A stretch of 64,000 nucleotides of DNA. Source: Nocardia sp. NBC_01730. Its GTDB lineage: Bacteria > Actinomycetota > Actinomycetes > Mycobacteriales > Mycobacteriaceae. The stretch covers positions 4,960,001-5,024,000 of the forward strand of contig NZ_CP109162.1 in the NCBI RefSeq assembly GCF_035920445.1, in the 5' to 3' direction. Positions within the stretch are counted from its first letter, which is position 1. Each line of letters opens with the position of its first letter. Below are positions 1 through 9,251 of this stretch, one piece after another. The notes beneath the pieces are model-generated. The model did no database searches. It saw only the letters and a list, made by a program, of their open reading frames with translations, and had not been told where the DNA came from. The translations under genes were made by a program, and so were the position numbers.

Positions 1-424
1 TACGGATGGACCGGGTTTCGAGGAGTTTCCGCAACAAGCGGGCATCGTCGCGCAGTCGGTCGCACAGCCGCGCGGCATCAGCGTAAGGAGCGCTGGAGAG
101 TTCTATTTGACCACCGGGTTCCAGGGTGACCCGGCTGCCCCCCGGCAGTGCGAGCGCCGGAGAATCGGGGGCGATGGATCGTGGTGCGTACGGTCCGAGA
201 GCATCCGCCAGAGCAGCCAGCGGCGGACGCGGGGCGGACGCGGGGCCTGACGCCGAACACTCACCCTGCACGGTAAGCCACTCGAGTTCGGCACCGATCA
301 GACGGGGCGGTCCGAGCTTGAAGCAGACGCCGCCGACATAGGCCTCCGCCGCCGCGCGGGAAGATAGTTCTCCCTGCTCCGGGGCACAATGGGCCGACTC
401 AGGTGTATCGAGCGTGACCGCCAT
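1..424 (-). CDS. egtA: EgtA-type glutamate-cysteine ligase, N-terminal part (runs off left edge)
   Basis: Only the first 141 codons are inside the window. The product resembles EgtA, which makes gamma-glutamylcysteine for ergothioneine biosynthesis. Visible family features are the early RLIGAELEWL stretch, with the Glu expected near the metal/substrate site, and the later LEPGGQIELSSAP segment typical of glutamate-cysteine ligases of the GCS2/EgtA type. The start is ATG at 424 with GGAGG five bases upstream. The gene is read leftward, so the rest of a possible egt operon would lie outside the window. It is divergent from a class V aminotransferase across about 196 bp. The family call is good; the specific ergothioneine role is inferred. 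Confidence 0.8.
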   Translation of the reverse strand, partial: MAVTLDTPESAHCAPEQGELSSRAAAEAYVGGVCFKLGPPRLIGAELEWLTVQGECSASGPASAPRPPLAALADALGPYAPRSIAPDSPALALPGGSRVTLEPGGQIELSSAPYADAARLCDRLRDDARLLRKLLETRSIR

Positions 425-620
425 GGCAACCTCCACTGTGCGTTCCGAGTTGTAGTGGTGTAGTGGTTTCGAGTCCGCTGTTATTCAGTTATCCCCATAC
501 CGCTCGGTCCTATTCCACTCCGATGCCGGATTCCGAGCGCGGCGATCCATCCAGGGTAGCCACGGCAGCTGACAAGAAATCGACGAGAAGCCGAACTTCA
601 CACCGGATAAGGTCGGCGGC

Positions 621-1805
621 ATGCTGGATGACGATCGTGTACGAGCCGACACTCCCGGATGCGCGTCCGGATCCGAACTCGGTCCGGTGTTCCTCGACAG
701 CGCCGGGTCCTCGCTGCCGCCGCGGGTCGTCACCGACACTGTCATCGGTCACCTGCTACGCGAGGCGGAGATCGGTGGCTACCGTGCCGCTAACGAGAGG
801 CTGGGTGATCTCGCCGCGGTGAAGACCGCGATCGGCACGCTGATCAACGCCGCGCCGACGAGCATCGCGCTCAGCGACAGCGCCACCCGCTCCTGGGCGG
901 ATTTCTTCTACTCGGTTCCGCTGGCGCCCGGCGATCGCATCCTGGTCTCCGAGGCCGACTACGCGAGCAATGCCATCGCCGCCCTGCAGCGCGCCCGCGC
1001 CACCGGTGCGACGGTGCAGAAGATTCCGAGCGACGGCAGCGGGCAGATCGACCTCGACGCACTGGCCGCCATGGTCGACGAACGGGTCAAGTTGGTCTCG
1101 GTACTGCACGCGCCGACGAACGGCGGCCTGGTGAACCCGGCCGCCGAGGCGACGAGAATCGCGCATTCGGTCGGCGCGCTCGTGCTGCTGGACGCCTGCC
1201 AGTCCGCAGGACAGCTGCCACTGGACGTGGCCGACCTCGGTGTCGACGCGTTGTCGGCGACCGGTCGCAAGTGGCTGCGCGGCCCCCGCGGAACCGGATT
1301 CCTGTACCTGCGGCCCGAGTTGGCACAGTCCATGGAGCCCGAGCGGCTCGACCTGCACGGCGCGAAGTGGACCGGCCCGGACGACTACCGCCTAGCGCCG
1401 GATGCCAGCCGTTTCGAGTTCTGGGAGTGCGACGTCGCAGGACGACTCGGTCTGGGCGCCGCGGTGCGGTACCTGCTCGACCTGGGTCCGGACAACGTGT
1501 ACGCCGCGGTCGCGGCTCGCGCCGAGCACCTGCGCAAGACACTGCCGGAGATCCCCGGCGTCACGGTGCACGACATCGGCGTCCGGCACAGCGGCATTGT
1601 GTCGTTCACCGTCGACGACATCGAATCCACCGAGGTGCGCGACCAGCTGCTGGCGCAGGACATCACCGTCACGGTCAGCCACGCCGGCTCGACCCTGCTG
1701 GACATGACGGGCCGCGGCCTGGCATCGGTGGTCCGCGCCTCTCCGCACTGTTACGTCAGCTTCGACGAACTGGACCGGTTCGTCGCCGCGGTCGCGGCGC
1801 TCTAG
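621..1805 (+). CDS. Class V PLP-dependent aminotransferase / cysteine desulfurase-like
   Basis: 394 aa, full length for a fold-type I class V enzyme. The motif ATGRKWLRGPRGTGFLYL near residue 214 carries the PLP lysine in the SxRKW context used by selenocysteine lyases, isopenicillin epimerases and EgtE. An aspartate-containing VLLDACQSAGQ segment, which positions the PLP ring, lies about 25 residues before it. The N-terminus FLDSAGSSLPP and EAEIGGYRAANE resemble the opening of EgtE, and the gene is divergent from egtA, so a role in ergothioneine C-S lyase chemistry is possible but unproven. The start is ATG at 621 with a weak AAGG upstream. Confidence 0.8.
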   Translation: MLDDDRVRADTPGCASGSELGPVFLDSAGSSLPPRVVTDTVIGHLLREAEIGGYRAANERLGDLAAVKTAIGTLINAAPTSIALSDSATRSWADFFYSVPLAPGDRILVSEADYASNAIAALQRARATGATVQKIPSDGSGQIDLDALAAMVDERVKLVSVLHAPTNGGLVNPAAEATRIAHSVGALVLLDACQSAGQLPLDVADLGVDALSATGRKWLRGPRGTGFLYLRPELAQSMEPERLDLHGAKWTGPDDYRLAPDASRFEFWECDVAGRLGLGAAVRYLLDLGPDNVYAAVAARAEHLRKTLPEIPGVTVHDIGVRHSGIVSFTVDDIESTEVRDQLLAQDITVTVSHAGSTLLDMTGRGLASVVRASPHCYVSFDELDRFVAAVAAL

Positions 1806-2127
1806 GACTCCGATGCGCCCCGAAAGCACCGCGAAGTAGCCCCTTTCAGACCAAATGCACGTCAAGCGCCCTGGCCACCAGTGCGGCGACGTCGGCGCCC
1901 TGGCCGACCAGGCGCAGGCTGCGGTTGGCCTGCAAAGCGGCGATACCGTGAACTGGCAGCACAGTCCGGCCGGTGCTACGTCGACCGCTACGCGGCCACC
2001 TTCGATGCCCCGGCGTTACGGTCCTGACCTGGGATCTTCAGAAGGGGGGTTAACGCAGCGCTGCGATAGCGGGATAGTTGGTGGAGGCCGGGTCTCGGCC
2101 GACGGTTGGTGCTGAGGAGTTGAGGTT
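1806..2127. other. Intergenic region with a possible gene remnant
   Basis: No intact gene is seen. On the minus strand, from about 1985 down to a stop at 1846, there is an open frame containing VHGIAALQANRSLRLVGQG followed by ADVAALVARALDV. This looks like the C-terminal end of a real protein but has no start or upstream domain. The last 80 bp before 2128 should hold the promoter of the acyl-AMP ligase gene. Confidence 0.35.
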
Positions 2128-3786
2128 TTGAGCAGGTTCACCGACGAGATGTACGCCACGGCGCAGACCTCCGAGCGGGGCTTGGTGACCGGCGAGCCGA
2201 CCGTCCCGCAGCGCCGCACCTGGGCGGAGATCCATCAGATCGCCCGCCGTATGGCGGGCGGCTTGGCCGCGGCGGGAATCGGACACGGTGACGCGGTCGG
2301 CGTGCTGGCCGGGATGCCGGTCGATATCGCCCCGGCCTGCCAGGCCATCTGGATGCGCGGAGCGTCGATCACGATGCTGCATCAGCCGACACCGCGCACC
2401 GATCTCGTTCTCTGGGCACGCGACACCGAGACCGTGCTGACCATGATCGAGGCGCGCGCCGTCGTCCTCGGCGCGCCGTTCGAGGCTGCCGAGCCGCTGT
2501 TGCGCGAGCGCGGCATCACCGTGGTGCGCATCGACCAGTTGCCCGACGGTCCCGACATCGACCCGGTGTCCACCGACGAGGACGATATCGCGTTGCAGCA
2601 GTTGACCTCCGGCTCGACTGGCTCGCCGAAGGCGGTGCGGATCACGCACGGAAACTTCTTCGTCAACGCCTATGCCATGTTCGACCGGGTGAAGTTCCAG
2701 CTCGACGACGACGTGATGATCAGCTGGCTGCCACTGTTCCACGACATGGGCATGGTCGGATTCCTCAGCGTCCCTATGCAATTCGGTGCGGAAGTGGTCT
2801 GTGTGACGCCGCTGGACTTCCTGACCCGCCCGCTGCTGTGGGCCGAGCTGATCCACAAATACCGCGGCACCGTCACCGCCGCACCGAATTTCGCGTACTC
2901 ACTATTGGCCCGACGGCTGCGACAGGCCGACGACGACGCGTTCGACCTCAGCAGCGTGCGTTACATGTGGAATGGCGCGGAACCGGTCGACCCGGACACC
3001 ATGGACGCGCTGGCCACGGCCGGAAGACGGTTCGGGCTCAACCCGATGGCGCTCACCCCGGTCTACGGCATGGCCGAGACCACGCTCGCCGTCTCGGTCC
3101 CCGATCCCGGCCTCGGCCAAGTGGTGGACGTGATCGACGCCGACCTGCTCGAAGCGATCGGCAAGGCGGTGCCGGTACCGGACGAGCACAGGCACGGGCA
3201 CGGGCACACCGGCACCATCCGCAGGCTGGCGACCCTTGGCTACCTGGTCGACAATCTGGAAGGCCGAATCGTCGACAGCGACCGTCAGCCGCTGCCGGTC
3301 CGCTCGGTGGGTGTGATCGAATTGCGCGGCCCCGCGGTCACACCCGGCTACGTGACGATGGACGGATTCCGCCCCGCCCAGGACGCCGACGGCTGGTTGG
3401 ACACCGGCGACATCGGCTACTTCACCGAGGAGGGTCTGATCGTGGTGTGCGGCCGGATCAAGGACGTCATCATCATGGCCGGCCGCAATATCTATCCCAC
3501 CGATATCGAACGCGCCGCCACCAGGGTGAGCGGTGTCCGACCCGGCAACGCGGTCGCGGTACGCCTGGACGCGGGCCAGAAGCGGGAGAGCTTCGCCGTG
3601 GTGGTGGAGAGCAACAACCACCAGAACCCCGACGAGGTCAAACGGATCGAGCACGAGATCGTGCACGAGGTGTTCTCCGAGGTGGGTGTGCGGCCGCGCA
3701 CCGTGGCGGTGCTGGGCCCCGGCGCACTGCCGAAGACCTCGTCGGGCAAACTTCGCCGTGCCGCCACCGCCATCCACGTGCACTGA
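2128..3786 (+). CDS. Fatty acyl-AMP ligase / acyl-CoA synthetase (Pks16/FadD-like)
   Basis: 552-aa ANL-superfamily adenylating enzyme. Motif A3 is [19 protein letters not shown] near residue 160. A5 is [11 protein letters not shown] near 312. The ATP-ribose-binding DTGDIGY is near 425, followed by the hinge [20 protein letters not shown]. The C-terminal lysine motif [11 protein letters not shown] is intact, so the enzyme should be active. It activates a fatty acid as acyl-AMP, probably for lipid or polyketide assembly. In M. tuberculosis the gene beside pth and rplY (Rv1013, pks16) is of the same type. The start is TTG at 2128 after GAGGAG. A small DivIVA-domain gene follows after 36 bp on the same strand. 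Confidence 0.88.
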   Translation: MSRFTDEMYATAQTSERGLVTGEPTVPQRRTWAEIHQIARRMAGGLAAAGIGHGDAVGVLAGMPVDIAPACQAIWMRGASITMLHQPTPRTDLVLWARDTETVLTMIEARAVVLGAPFEAAEPLLRERGITVVRIDQLPDGPDIDPVSTDEDDIALQQLTSGSTGSPKAVRITHGNFFVNAYAMFDRVKFQLDDDVMISWLPLFHDMGMVGFLSVPMQFGAEVVCVTPLDFLTRPLLWAELIHKYRGTVTAAPNFAYSLLARRLRQADDDAFDLSSVRYMWNGAEPVDPDTMDALATAGRRFGLNPMALTPVYGMAETTLAVSVPDPGLGQVVDVIDADLLEAIGKAVPVPDEHRHGHGHTGTIRRLATLGYLVDNLEGRIVDSDRQPLPVRSVGVIELRGPAVTPGYVTMDGFRPAQDADGWLDTGDIGYFTEEGLIVVCGRIKDVIIMAGRNIYPTDIERAATRVSGVRPGNAVAVRLDAGQKRESFAVVVESNNHQNPDEVKRIEHEIVHEVFSEVGVRPRTVAVLGPGALPKTSSGKLRRAATAIHVH

Positions 3787-3822
3787 ACGATCCGCGCAAG
3801 GCCCACCCAAGAAGGAGTAGAC

Positions 3823-3987
3823 GTGCCACTGACGCCTGACGACATCCGGAATGTCCAGTTCGGGAAGCCTCGGTTCGGCCAGCGCGGCTATGACCCCGAG
3901 GACGTGGATCGGCTCCTCGACGATGTCGAGAGCACGTTGCGCACGCTCTACGCACGAATCGCCCAATTGGAGAGAACCACGCGCTGA
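3823..3987 (+). CDS. Mini DivIVA-domain protein (54 aa)
   Basis: GTG start with GAAGGAG nine bases upstream. The 54-residue product opens PLTPDDIRNVQFGKPRFGQR and continues GYDPEDVDRLLDDVE. This is the lipid-binding N-terminal domain of DivIVA/Wag31: the phenylalanine/arginine loop, then the GYDxxEVD helix. It then stops with only the start of the coiled coil. Full DivIVA proteins have long coiled coils, so this is either a standalone membrane-curvature module or a reduced paralogue. It follows the acyl-AMP ligase in a likely operon and is convergent with pth, 17 bp away. Confidence 0.75.
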   Translation: MPLTPDDIRNVQFGKPRFGQRGYDPEDVDRLLDDVESTLRTLYARIAQLERTTR

Positions 3988-4003
3988 GCGTTGCGGCGCG
4001 GGC

Positions 4004-4615
4004 TCAGTGCAGTTGGTTCTGCGCGGTCTCCAGACCGACCCGCAGCAGCAGCTCCACCGCGTCGGCGGCCTGCTCGACGATCACCGGGACCTCTTTGCGT
4101 TCCGGCGCCGAAAACGGCTTCAGCACATAGTCGGCCGGATCCTGCCGCCCCGGCGGACGGCCGATGCCGATGCGGGTGCGCAGGTAGTCCTTGGTGGTCA
4201 AGGCGCTGGAGACAGAGCGGAGCCCGTTGTGGCCGCCCTCGCCGCCGCCCCGCTTGAGCCGGATCGCGCCGAACGGAAGGTCGAGTTCGTCGTGCACGAC
4301 GATCACCTCGGTGGGCGACACGGAGAAGAATCTGGCCAGCGCGGCCACCGCCCGTCCGGATAGGTTCATGAACGACCTCGGCTTGGCGATCAACACCTGG
4401 CGGCCGTCCAGCCGGGCTTGCAGCAGGTCCGCGCCGGATTTCTTGTGCACACCAAAACGGCCGCCGACGCGCTCCGCGAGCACGTCGGCGACCAGAAAAC
4501 CGAGATTGTGCCGGGTGCGCTCGTATTCGGGACCTGGGTTACCCAGTCCGACGACGAGCGCGGGCCCGGTCGACGATTCGGTGTTATTCAGCGCTCTCGG
4601 CCTCGCCTGCCGCAC
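4004..4615 (-). CDS. pth: Peptidyl-tRNA hydrolase
   Basis: Cleaves peptidyl-tRNA released by stalled ribosomes. Family motifs are present: [20 protein letters not shown] with the catalytic His, FMNLSG, and [11 protein letters not shown] with the catalytic Asp, then [12 protein letters not shown]. The start is uncertain. The conserved domain begins just after the rplY stop, where no ATG, GTG or TTG is available, so translation probably begins within the rplY 3' end (GTG at 4615, or ATG at 4654). The gene follows rplY in one operon, as in mycobacteria. Length, about 200 aa, is normal. Confidence 0.93.
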   Translation of the reverse strand: MRQARPRALNNTESSTGPALVVGLGNPGPEYERTRHNLGFLVADVLAERVGGRFGVHKKSGADLLQARLDGRQVLIAKPRSFMNLSGRAVAALARFFSVSPTEVIVVHDELDLPFGAIRLKRGGGEGGHNGLRSVSSALTTKDYLRTRIGIGRPPGRQDPADYVLKPFSAPERKEVPVIVEQAADAVELLLRVGLETAQNQLH

Positions 4616-5180
4616 CCTCGGTTTCGGCCGCGGCGGCAGGGGCAGCGATGACATTGACGATCAGCGTCTCCGGATCGACGGCCAGGCTGACGCCGGCAGG
4701 CAGCTCCAGTGCGCCCGCGGTGATCTGGGTACCCGGCTCGACGCCTTCGACGGAGACCTCAATGGTCTCGGGAAGCTTCATCGCGTCGGCCTCGATGGAC
4801 ACGGTGGTGGCCTCCTGGGTGACCAGGGTGCCCGGGACGGCATCACCGACGACGGCGACGATCACGTCGGCGGTGACCTTCTCGCCACGCTTGATGATCA
4901 GCAGGTCGGCGTGCTCGATGTAGCGGCGAATCGGGTGCACCACAACGGATTTGGTCAGCGCAAGCTGCTTCTTGCCGTCGATGACCAGGTTCAGCACCGC
5001 GTTGGTGCCGTGCTCGCGCAGGATGGCGGCGAAAGCCTGGGCGTTGACCGACAGGTGCTGCGGGTCGGCCTGATGGCCGTAGAGCACTGCCGGGACGTTG
5101 CCCGCGCGGCGGGTGCGGCGGGCGGCGCCCTTGCCGAACTCGGTGCGTACGGCGGCTTCGAGAAGGTTGGCGTCGGACAT
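4584..5180 (-). CDS. rplY: 50S ribosomal protein L25 / general stress protein Ctc
   Basis: 198 aa. The N-terminal L25 domain contains [22 protein letters not shown], which contacts 5S rRNA. It is followed by the C-terminal TL5 beta-domain and a short Ala/Glu-rich acidic tail, as in actinobacterial Ctc-type L25. The gene starts at 5180, faces away from prfC, and overlaps the likely start of pth, so the two are co-transcribed and probably translationally coupled. Confidence 0.95.
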   Translation of the reverse strand: MSDANLLEAAVRTEFGKGAARRTRRAGNVPAVLYGHQADPQHLSVNAQAFAAILREHGTNAVLNLVIDGKKQLALTKSVVVHPIRRYIEHADLLIIKRGEKVTADVIVAVVGDAVPGTLVTQEATTVSIEADAMKLPETIEVSVEGVEPGTQITAGALELPAGVSLAVDPETLIVNVIAAPAAAAETEGAAGEAESAE

Positions 5181-5484
5181 GACTGGATCTACTCCTACGG
5201 CTCTTCCGGACTGTCAACGGTTACACGTCAGGGGCTGCTCACACCTGACCGGGTTGGTCTACTCGTCGGGCGAAGACCGAACGAGGACGGCCGGAAGCCG
5301 AGCCGCGTCGATCACGGTGCGCAAACAGGTCTGCGGTCACCCTCGCCGAGACAACCCGAACACCATACCGCAGCGCGCGGCCGTGCCTGGAATCGGGTGG
5401 TCACCAGCGCGTCGGGGTCGCCATCATGCCAGTCGCGTACGCTGGCGTGGTTGCCGATCGGTTGTCTGTGAAAGGTTGTTTCCG
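5181..5484. other. Divergent intergenic region rplY/prfC
   Basis: 304 bp between divergent rplY and prfC. It should contain both promoters and the prfC ribosome-binding site (AAAGG at 5471-5475). No RNA gene, conserved hairpin or further coding sequence was recognised. Confidence 0.5.
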
Positions 5485-7128
5485 TTGAGCGCCTCCCCTG
5501 AGGGTGTCGTCGCGCCCGCCCCCCGCGGATTACCTGCCGAGGTCGCCCGGCGACGCACGTTCGCGGTCATCTCCCATCCTGACGCGGGCAAGTCGACGCT
5601 CACCGAGGCACTCGCCCTGCACGCCAGGATGATCTCCGAGGCGGGCGCGATCCACGGCAAGGCCGGACGCAAGTCCACGGTCTCGGACTGGATGGAGATG
5701 GAGAAGGCGCGCGGCATCTCGGTCAGCTCGACGGCGCTGCAGTTCAACTATCGCGCCGCGGGCTCCGACGTCGACAGCGTGATCAACCTGGTCGACACCC
5801 CCGGCCACTCCGATTTCTCCGAGGACACCTACCGGGTGCTCACCGCCGTCGACGCCGCGGTGATGCTGATCGACGCCGCCAAGGGCCTGGAGCCGCAGAC
5901 GCTGAAGCTGTTCCAGGTCTGCCGCCACCGCGGCATACCGGTGATCACGGTGATCAACAAGTGGGACCGTCCCGGACAGGCGCCGCTGGAACTGCTCGAC
6001 GAGATCAACGAGCGGATCGGCCTCACCCCGACCCCGCTGTTCCTCCCGGTCGGCATCGCGGGCGACTTCCGCGGCCTGTTGCGCCGCGGTCCCGACGGGT
6101 CACCCCTCGAATACATCCACTTCACCCGCACCGCCGGCGGTGCGACCATCGCACCGGAGGAGTCGCTGACCCCGGAGTCCGCGGAGGCGCGTGAGGGCGA
6201 GCCGTGGACCACCGCCGTCGAGGAGAGCGAGCTGCTCTCCGCCATCGGGCAGGACCACGACCAGGAGCTGTTCCTCGCCGGACAGACCTCGCCGGTGATC
6301 TACGCCTCCGCGATGCTGAACTTCGGCGTGCGGCAGTTGCTGGAGACCCTGGTCGCGCTGGCGCCTGCGCCGGGCCCGCGCCGGGATGTCGGCGGCAACC
6401 CGCGCGACACCTCCGACCCGTTCAGCGCGGTCGTGTTCAAGGTGCAGGCGGGTATGGACGCCGCGCACCGCGACCGACTCGCCTTCATGCGGATCGTGTC
6501 CGGTGAGTTCGAGCGCGGCATGGTGGTCACCCACGCGCAGACCGGACGGCCGTTCGCGACCAAGTACGCGCTGACCGTGTTCGGCCGCGAGCGCGCCACC
6601 GTCGACACCGCCTACCCCGGCGACGTGGTCGGCCTGGTGAACGCGACGGCGCTGGCACCGGGCCACACCCTGTTCGTGGACAAGAAGGTGGAGTTCCCGC
6701 CGATCCCGTCCTTCGCGCCGGAGCATTTCGCGGTGTTGCGCGCGCAGAGCGCGGGCAAGTACAAGCAGTTCCGCAAGGCCATCGATCAACTCGACTCCGA
6801 GGGTGTCGTCCAAGTGCTACGCAACGATCTCCGCGGTGACGCCTCTCCGGTTCTCGCGGCCGTCGGCCCGATGCAGTTCGAGGTGGTCACCGCGCGCATG
6901 CTCGCGGAGTTCACTGTCGAGACCACGATGGAGCATCTCGGCTACTCGCTGGCTCGGCGTACCGACGCCGCCTCGGCGGAGGATCTCGGGCGTCAGCGCG
7001 GGGTCGAGGTGTTCACCCGCAGCGACGGCGCGCTGCTCGCGCTGTTCAGCGACAAGTGGCGGCTGCAATACATCGAGAAGGAACATCCGACGCTGACATT
7101 GGAACCGCTGGTCGCCACCGCGGACTGA
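5485..7128 (+). CDS. prfC: Peptide chain release factor 3 (RF3)
   Basis: 547-aa translational GTPase that recycles RF1/RF2 after termination. G1 is SHPDAGKSTLTE, G2 includes RGISVSS, G3 is LVDTPGHSDFSEDT and G4 is VINKWDRPG. Domain II and the RF3 C-terminal domain follow, with FAPEHFAVLRAQSAGKYKQF. The TTG start at 5485 has AAAGG nine bases upstream and places the G1 motif at the normal position. An open frame continues further upstream but adds non-conserved sequence. It is convergent with the next gene, one base apart. Confidence 0.94.
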   Translation: MSASPEGVVAPAPRGLPAEVARRRTFAVISHPDAGKSTLTEALALHARMISEAGAIHGKAGRKSTVSDWMEMEKARGISVSSTALQFNYRAAGSDVDSVINLVDTPGHSDFSEDTYRVLTAVDAAVMLIDAAKGLEPQTLKLFQVCRHRGIPVITVINKWDRPGQAPLELLDEINERIGLTPTPLFLPVGIAGDFRGLLRRGPDGSPLEYIHFTRTAGGATIAPEESLTPESAEAREGEPWTTAVEESELLSAIGQDHDQELFLAGQTSPVIYASAMLNFGVRQLLETLVALAPAPGPRRDVGGNPRDTSDPFSAVVFKVQAGMDAAHRDRLAFMRIVSGEFERGMVVTHAQTGRPFATKYALTVFGRERATVDTAYPGDVVGLVNATALAPGHTLFVDKKVEFPPIPSFAPEHFAVLRAQSAGKYKQFRKAIDQLDSEGVVQVLRNDLRGDASPVLAAVGPMQFEVVTARMLAEFTVETTMEHLGYSLARRTDAASAEDLGRQRGVEVFTRSDGALLALFSDKWRLQYIEKEHPTLTLEPLVATAD

Positions 7129-7129
7129 G

Positions 7130-8008
7130 TCACTCGGCTTCGGGCTCGGGTGGCTGCGGCACGGCTCCCGGCTCGCGCTGGACCGCGGCGATGCCGTCAT
7201 CCCGCGCGATCAGGCCCCACCTGCTGGAGGTCAGCCGCAGGCTCGGCAGGTCGCTCAGCGAGAGCACCACCTCGTAGGTGCGCTCGTAACCGGTGTGCGA
7301 AATCCGCCAGCAGCCGTCGTCGCAGCGGACGTAACGGTCGGAATAGAAGGCCGCGCCGCGCAGCAGCATGTTGTGGCTGGGAATCAGGACGGTGTCGGCG
7401 AGGTACCAGGTGCCGGTCGCCGAGTCGCCGTCGACGTCGATCTCGGGATGGTCGCATCGGTGTTCGGTGATCACATGCGGGCCGAGGGTGTTGCGCATGA
7501 ACGCGAGAAACGCGTCACGTGATTCGAACTGGAGATATTCGCTGTAGGTGGCGGTGGCCTCGGGAACCATGGTGTCCACGAACTCGTCCCACGATTTGGT
7601 GTCGAGGCTGCGCAGATAGCGATACTTCAGCCGACTGATCGCGGCGACATCATCCATTTGCCGCTCGTCGCGGCCACGCCTGACCCTCGGATCGTCGCGC
7701 ACCTGCCCGAAATCGATCGGCCCCGCGTCGAAACGCAGCTGCCCCCCGGTGTCGAGGCTCCCGCCTTCCGGCGCGCTGGTGCCTACTGCTTGGTCACCGC
7801 TTTCCGGCGCGCTGGTTCGTACTGCCTGGTCACCGCCTTCCGGCGCACCGGCGCGCATTGCTCGGTCGCCGCGTCCCGACGCACCAGTGCGCATTCGCTG
7901 GTCGCCGCGCTCCTGCCCACCGGTGCCTGCACCCCGGTCCCCACGCACCTGCGCGCCGACCCCTACGCCTGGGTCGCCGCGCTCCTGCCCGCCGGTTCCC
8001 TGATCCAT
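7130..8008 (-). CDS. SnoaL/NTF2-like domain protein with a repetitive N-terminal extension
   Basis: The C-terminal about 175 residues form a SnoaL-like alpha+beta barrel: LKYRYLRSLDTKSWDEFVDT near the start, then TEHRCDHPEIDVDGDSATG and a WRISHTGYERTYE strand. The family includes polyketide cyclases, dehydratases and ring-hydroxylating accessory proteins; no specific substrate is evident. Ahead of it is a low-complexity extension containing six near-identical 12-residue repeats. The true start is uncertain: ATG at 8008, GTG at 8044, or ATG at 7657, which would remove the repeats and leave the bare domain. It is convergent with prfC. Confidence 0.7.
   Translation of the reverse strand: MDQGTGGQERGDPGVGVGAQVRGDRGAGTGGQERGDQRMRTGASGRGDRAMRAGAPEGGDQAVRTSAPESGDQAVGTSAPEGGSLDTGGQLRFDAGPIDFGQVRDDPRVRRGRDERQMDDVAAISRLKYRYLRSLDTKSWDEFVDTMVPEATATYSEYLQFESRDAFLAFMRNTLGPHVITEHRCDHPEIDVDGDSATGTWYLADTVLIPSHNMLLRGAAFYSDRYVRCDDGCWRISHTGYERTYEVVLSLSDLPSLRLTSSRWGLIARDDGIAAVQREPGAVPQPPEPEAE
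7763..7978 (-). repeat. Six tandem 36-bp units (12-residue repeats)
   Basis: If the SnoaL-like protein is translated from 8008, residues 11-82 consist of six 12-residue units that each begin Gly-Asp, for example GDQAVRTSAPES and GDQAVGTSAPEG. The unit is 36 bp, so the array stays in frame at any copy number. Units at the 3' end of the array are the most alike, which suggests recent expansion there. Confidence 0.8.
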
Positions 8009-8111
8009 ACCTCCACAATCCCATCCGAAGCCACGCCACTTCACGAATTGGGAGATTTGTATCAGATTGCTATCACAGTCGGGGAATATCCCCTGAAGAT
8101 CAACTAGACAG

Positions 8112-8990
8112 TCAACTTCCGATGGTGAAGCATGTGTGGCAGAAGTCCTCGCCGAACTCGGTGAGCCGCAGACTCTTGCGCACTATTTTGGGCGCCCGGC
8201 CCGCCTTTTTCAGCGCCGCCTCCACCATAGGCTGCACCTCGAGCACCATGTACCGGCTCAATACCACCGGATCGTCGGAGGTCAGCGTCAGTCCGAGGCG
8301 GTTGAGGTTGATCAGATAAGAACGTGCGCGATCCGGGTACCGCACGCCCGCCTGCTCGGGCACGGAGGTGAGATCGCCCTGCACCAGCTCCGAGCCGATG
8401 CCGAGCGGGCGGTTGGTGCGCACGTCGACCGACGGTTGCGGACCGTTGAGCGCCATGAAGCGCAGCATGCGCGCCTCGTCAGGAGCGAGCTGGTCGAGGA
8501 TGCGGTCGTAGGCCGGGTGCACGTCCTCGGTGAAGTACACATCCGCGGACCTGGCCAGCAGTGCGTCGCCGCGGCGGCGCAGTTCCTCCGTGCTCGCCGA
8601 GCGGAGGTGCGAGCCGACTCCCAGCGCCTGCTGGGAGCCTGGACCGTTGGACGTCGGCACATAGCTGACGACCTCGCGCACCGACCCCTCGGTGACGCCG
8701 AGCGCACTGCGGGCTATGGAGCGCAACGCGTTTCCGGTCCGTTCGGCGATCTCTGCCGACGACTCGCCGTCCAGCGCTGCCTGGGTGATCTCCTTGGTCA
8801 CGTCGACGGTGGTGCCGACGGCCCACTGACCACCGCGCACGACCGTGCCCGCGGCCAGTCCTGCCGCACGGAACACGCCGCGGATCAGTCGCGCCTCGTT
8901 GCTGATCTGCCGCTGTTCGACATCCGAGCCGCGCTCGACGGCACGGGAACCGGCCCGGGCCACGTCCTGTCCGGTCCTGTCGTCTGCCAC
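8112..8990 (-). CDS. DUF4393 / Abi-alpha-like protein (copy 1)
   Basis: 292 aa. The N-terminal half has Gly/Ala-rich helices, including RGVFRAAGLAAGTVVRGGQW. The C-terminal half carries the DUF4393 (Abortive infection alpha, PF14337) signature: DEARMLRFMALNGPQPSVDV, then YLINLNRLGLT and LRLTEFGEDFCHTCF. The start is GTG at 8990, preceded by GGAGA. It is divergent from the DUF445 gene at 9252 and clearly homologous to the protein at 10565-11458 over its whole length, so the DUF445 gene is flanked by two paralogues. The family name comes from phage-resistance work, but a defence role here is not shown. Confidence 0.75.
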   Translation of the reverse strand: MADDRTGQDVARAGSRAVERGSDVEQRQISNEARLIRGVFRAAGLAAGTVVRGGQWAVGTTVDVTKEITQAALDGESSAEIAERTGNALRSIARSALGVTEGSVREVVSYVPTSNGPGSQQALGVGSHLRSASTEELRRRGDALLARSADVYFTEDVHPAYDRILDQLAPDEARMLRFMALNGPQPSVDVRTNRPLGIGSELVQGDLTSVPEQAGVRYPDRARSYLINLNRLGLTLTSDDPVVLSRYMVLEVQPMVEAALKKAGRAPKIVRKSLRLTEFGEDFCHTCFTIGS

Positions 8991-9251
8991 ATTTTCTCCG
9001 ATATCGCCAGGTGAACGAATCCGCCCCACAGATTACTTCCCCCTGTGCCGCCGGTCATTGTCGCCGCCTGACTCCGCCAGCGTGGCATTCCGGACAAACA
9101 CTGTGACCGATATCTCGACAACCACCTCTATGGGAGGCGCACTCGCGGTGTAAGCAGGCCCTCCGCTGGCAATCGCGTTCCTTTGCCGGGAGAGTGCTAG
9201 TTTATGGTGCCGGTGAGGCGGCGGTCACCGGTGTATCGGCAGGAGGGTGTC

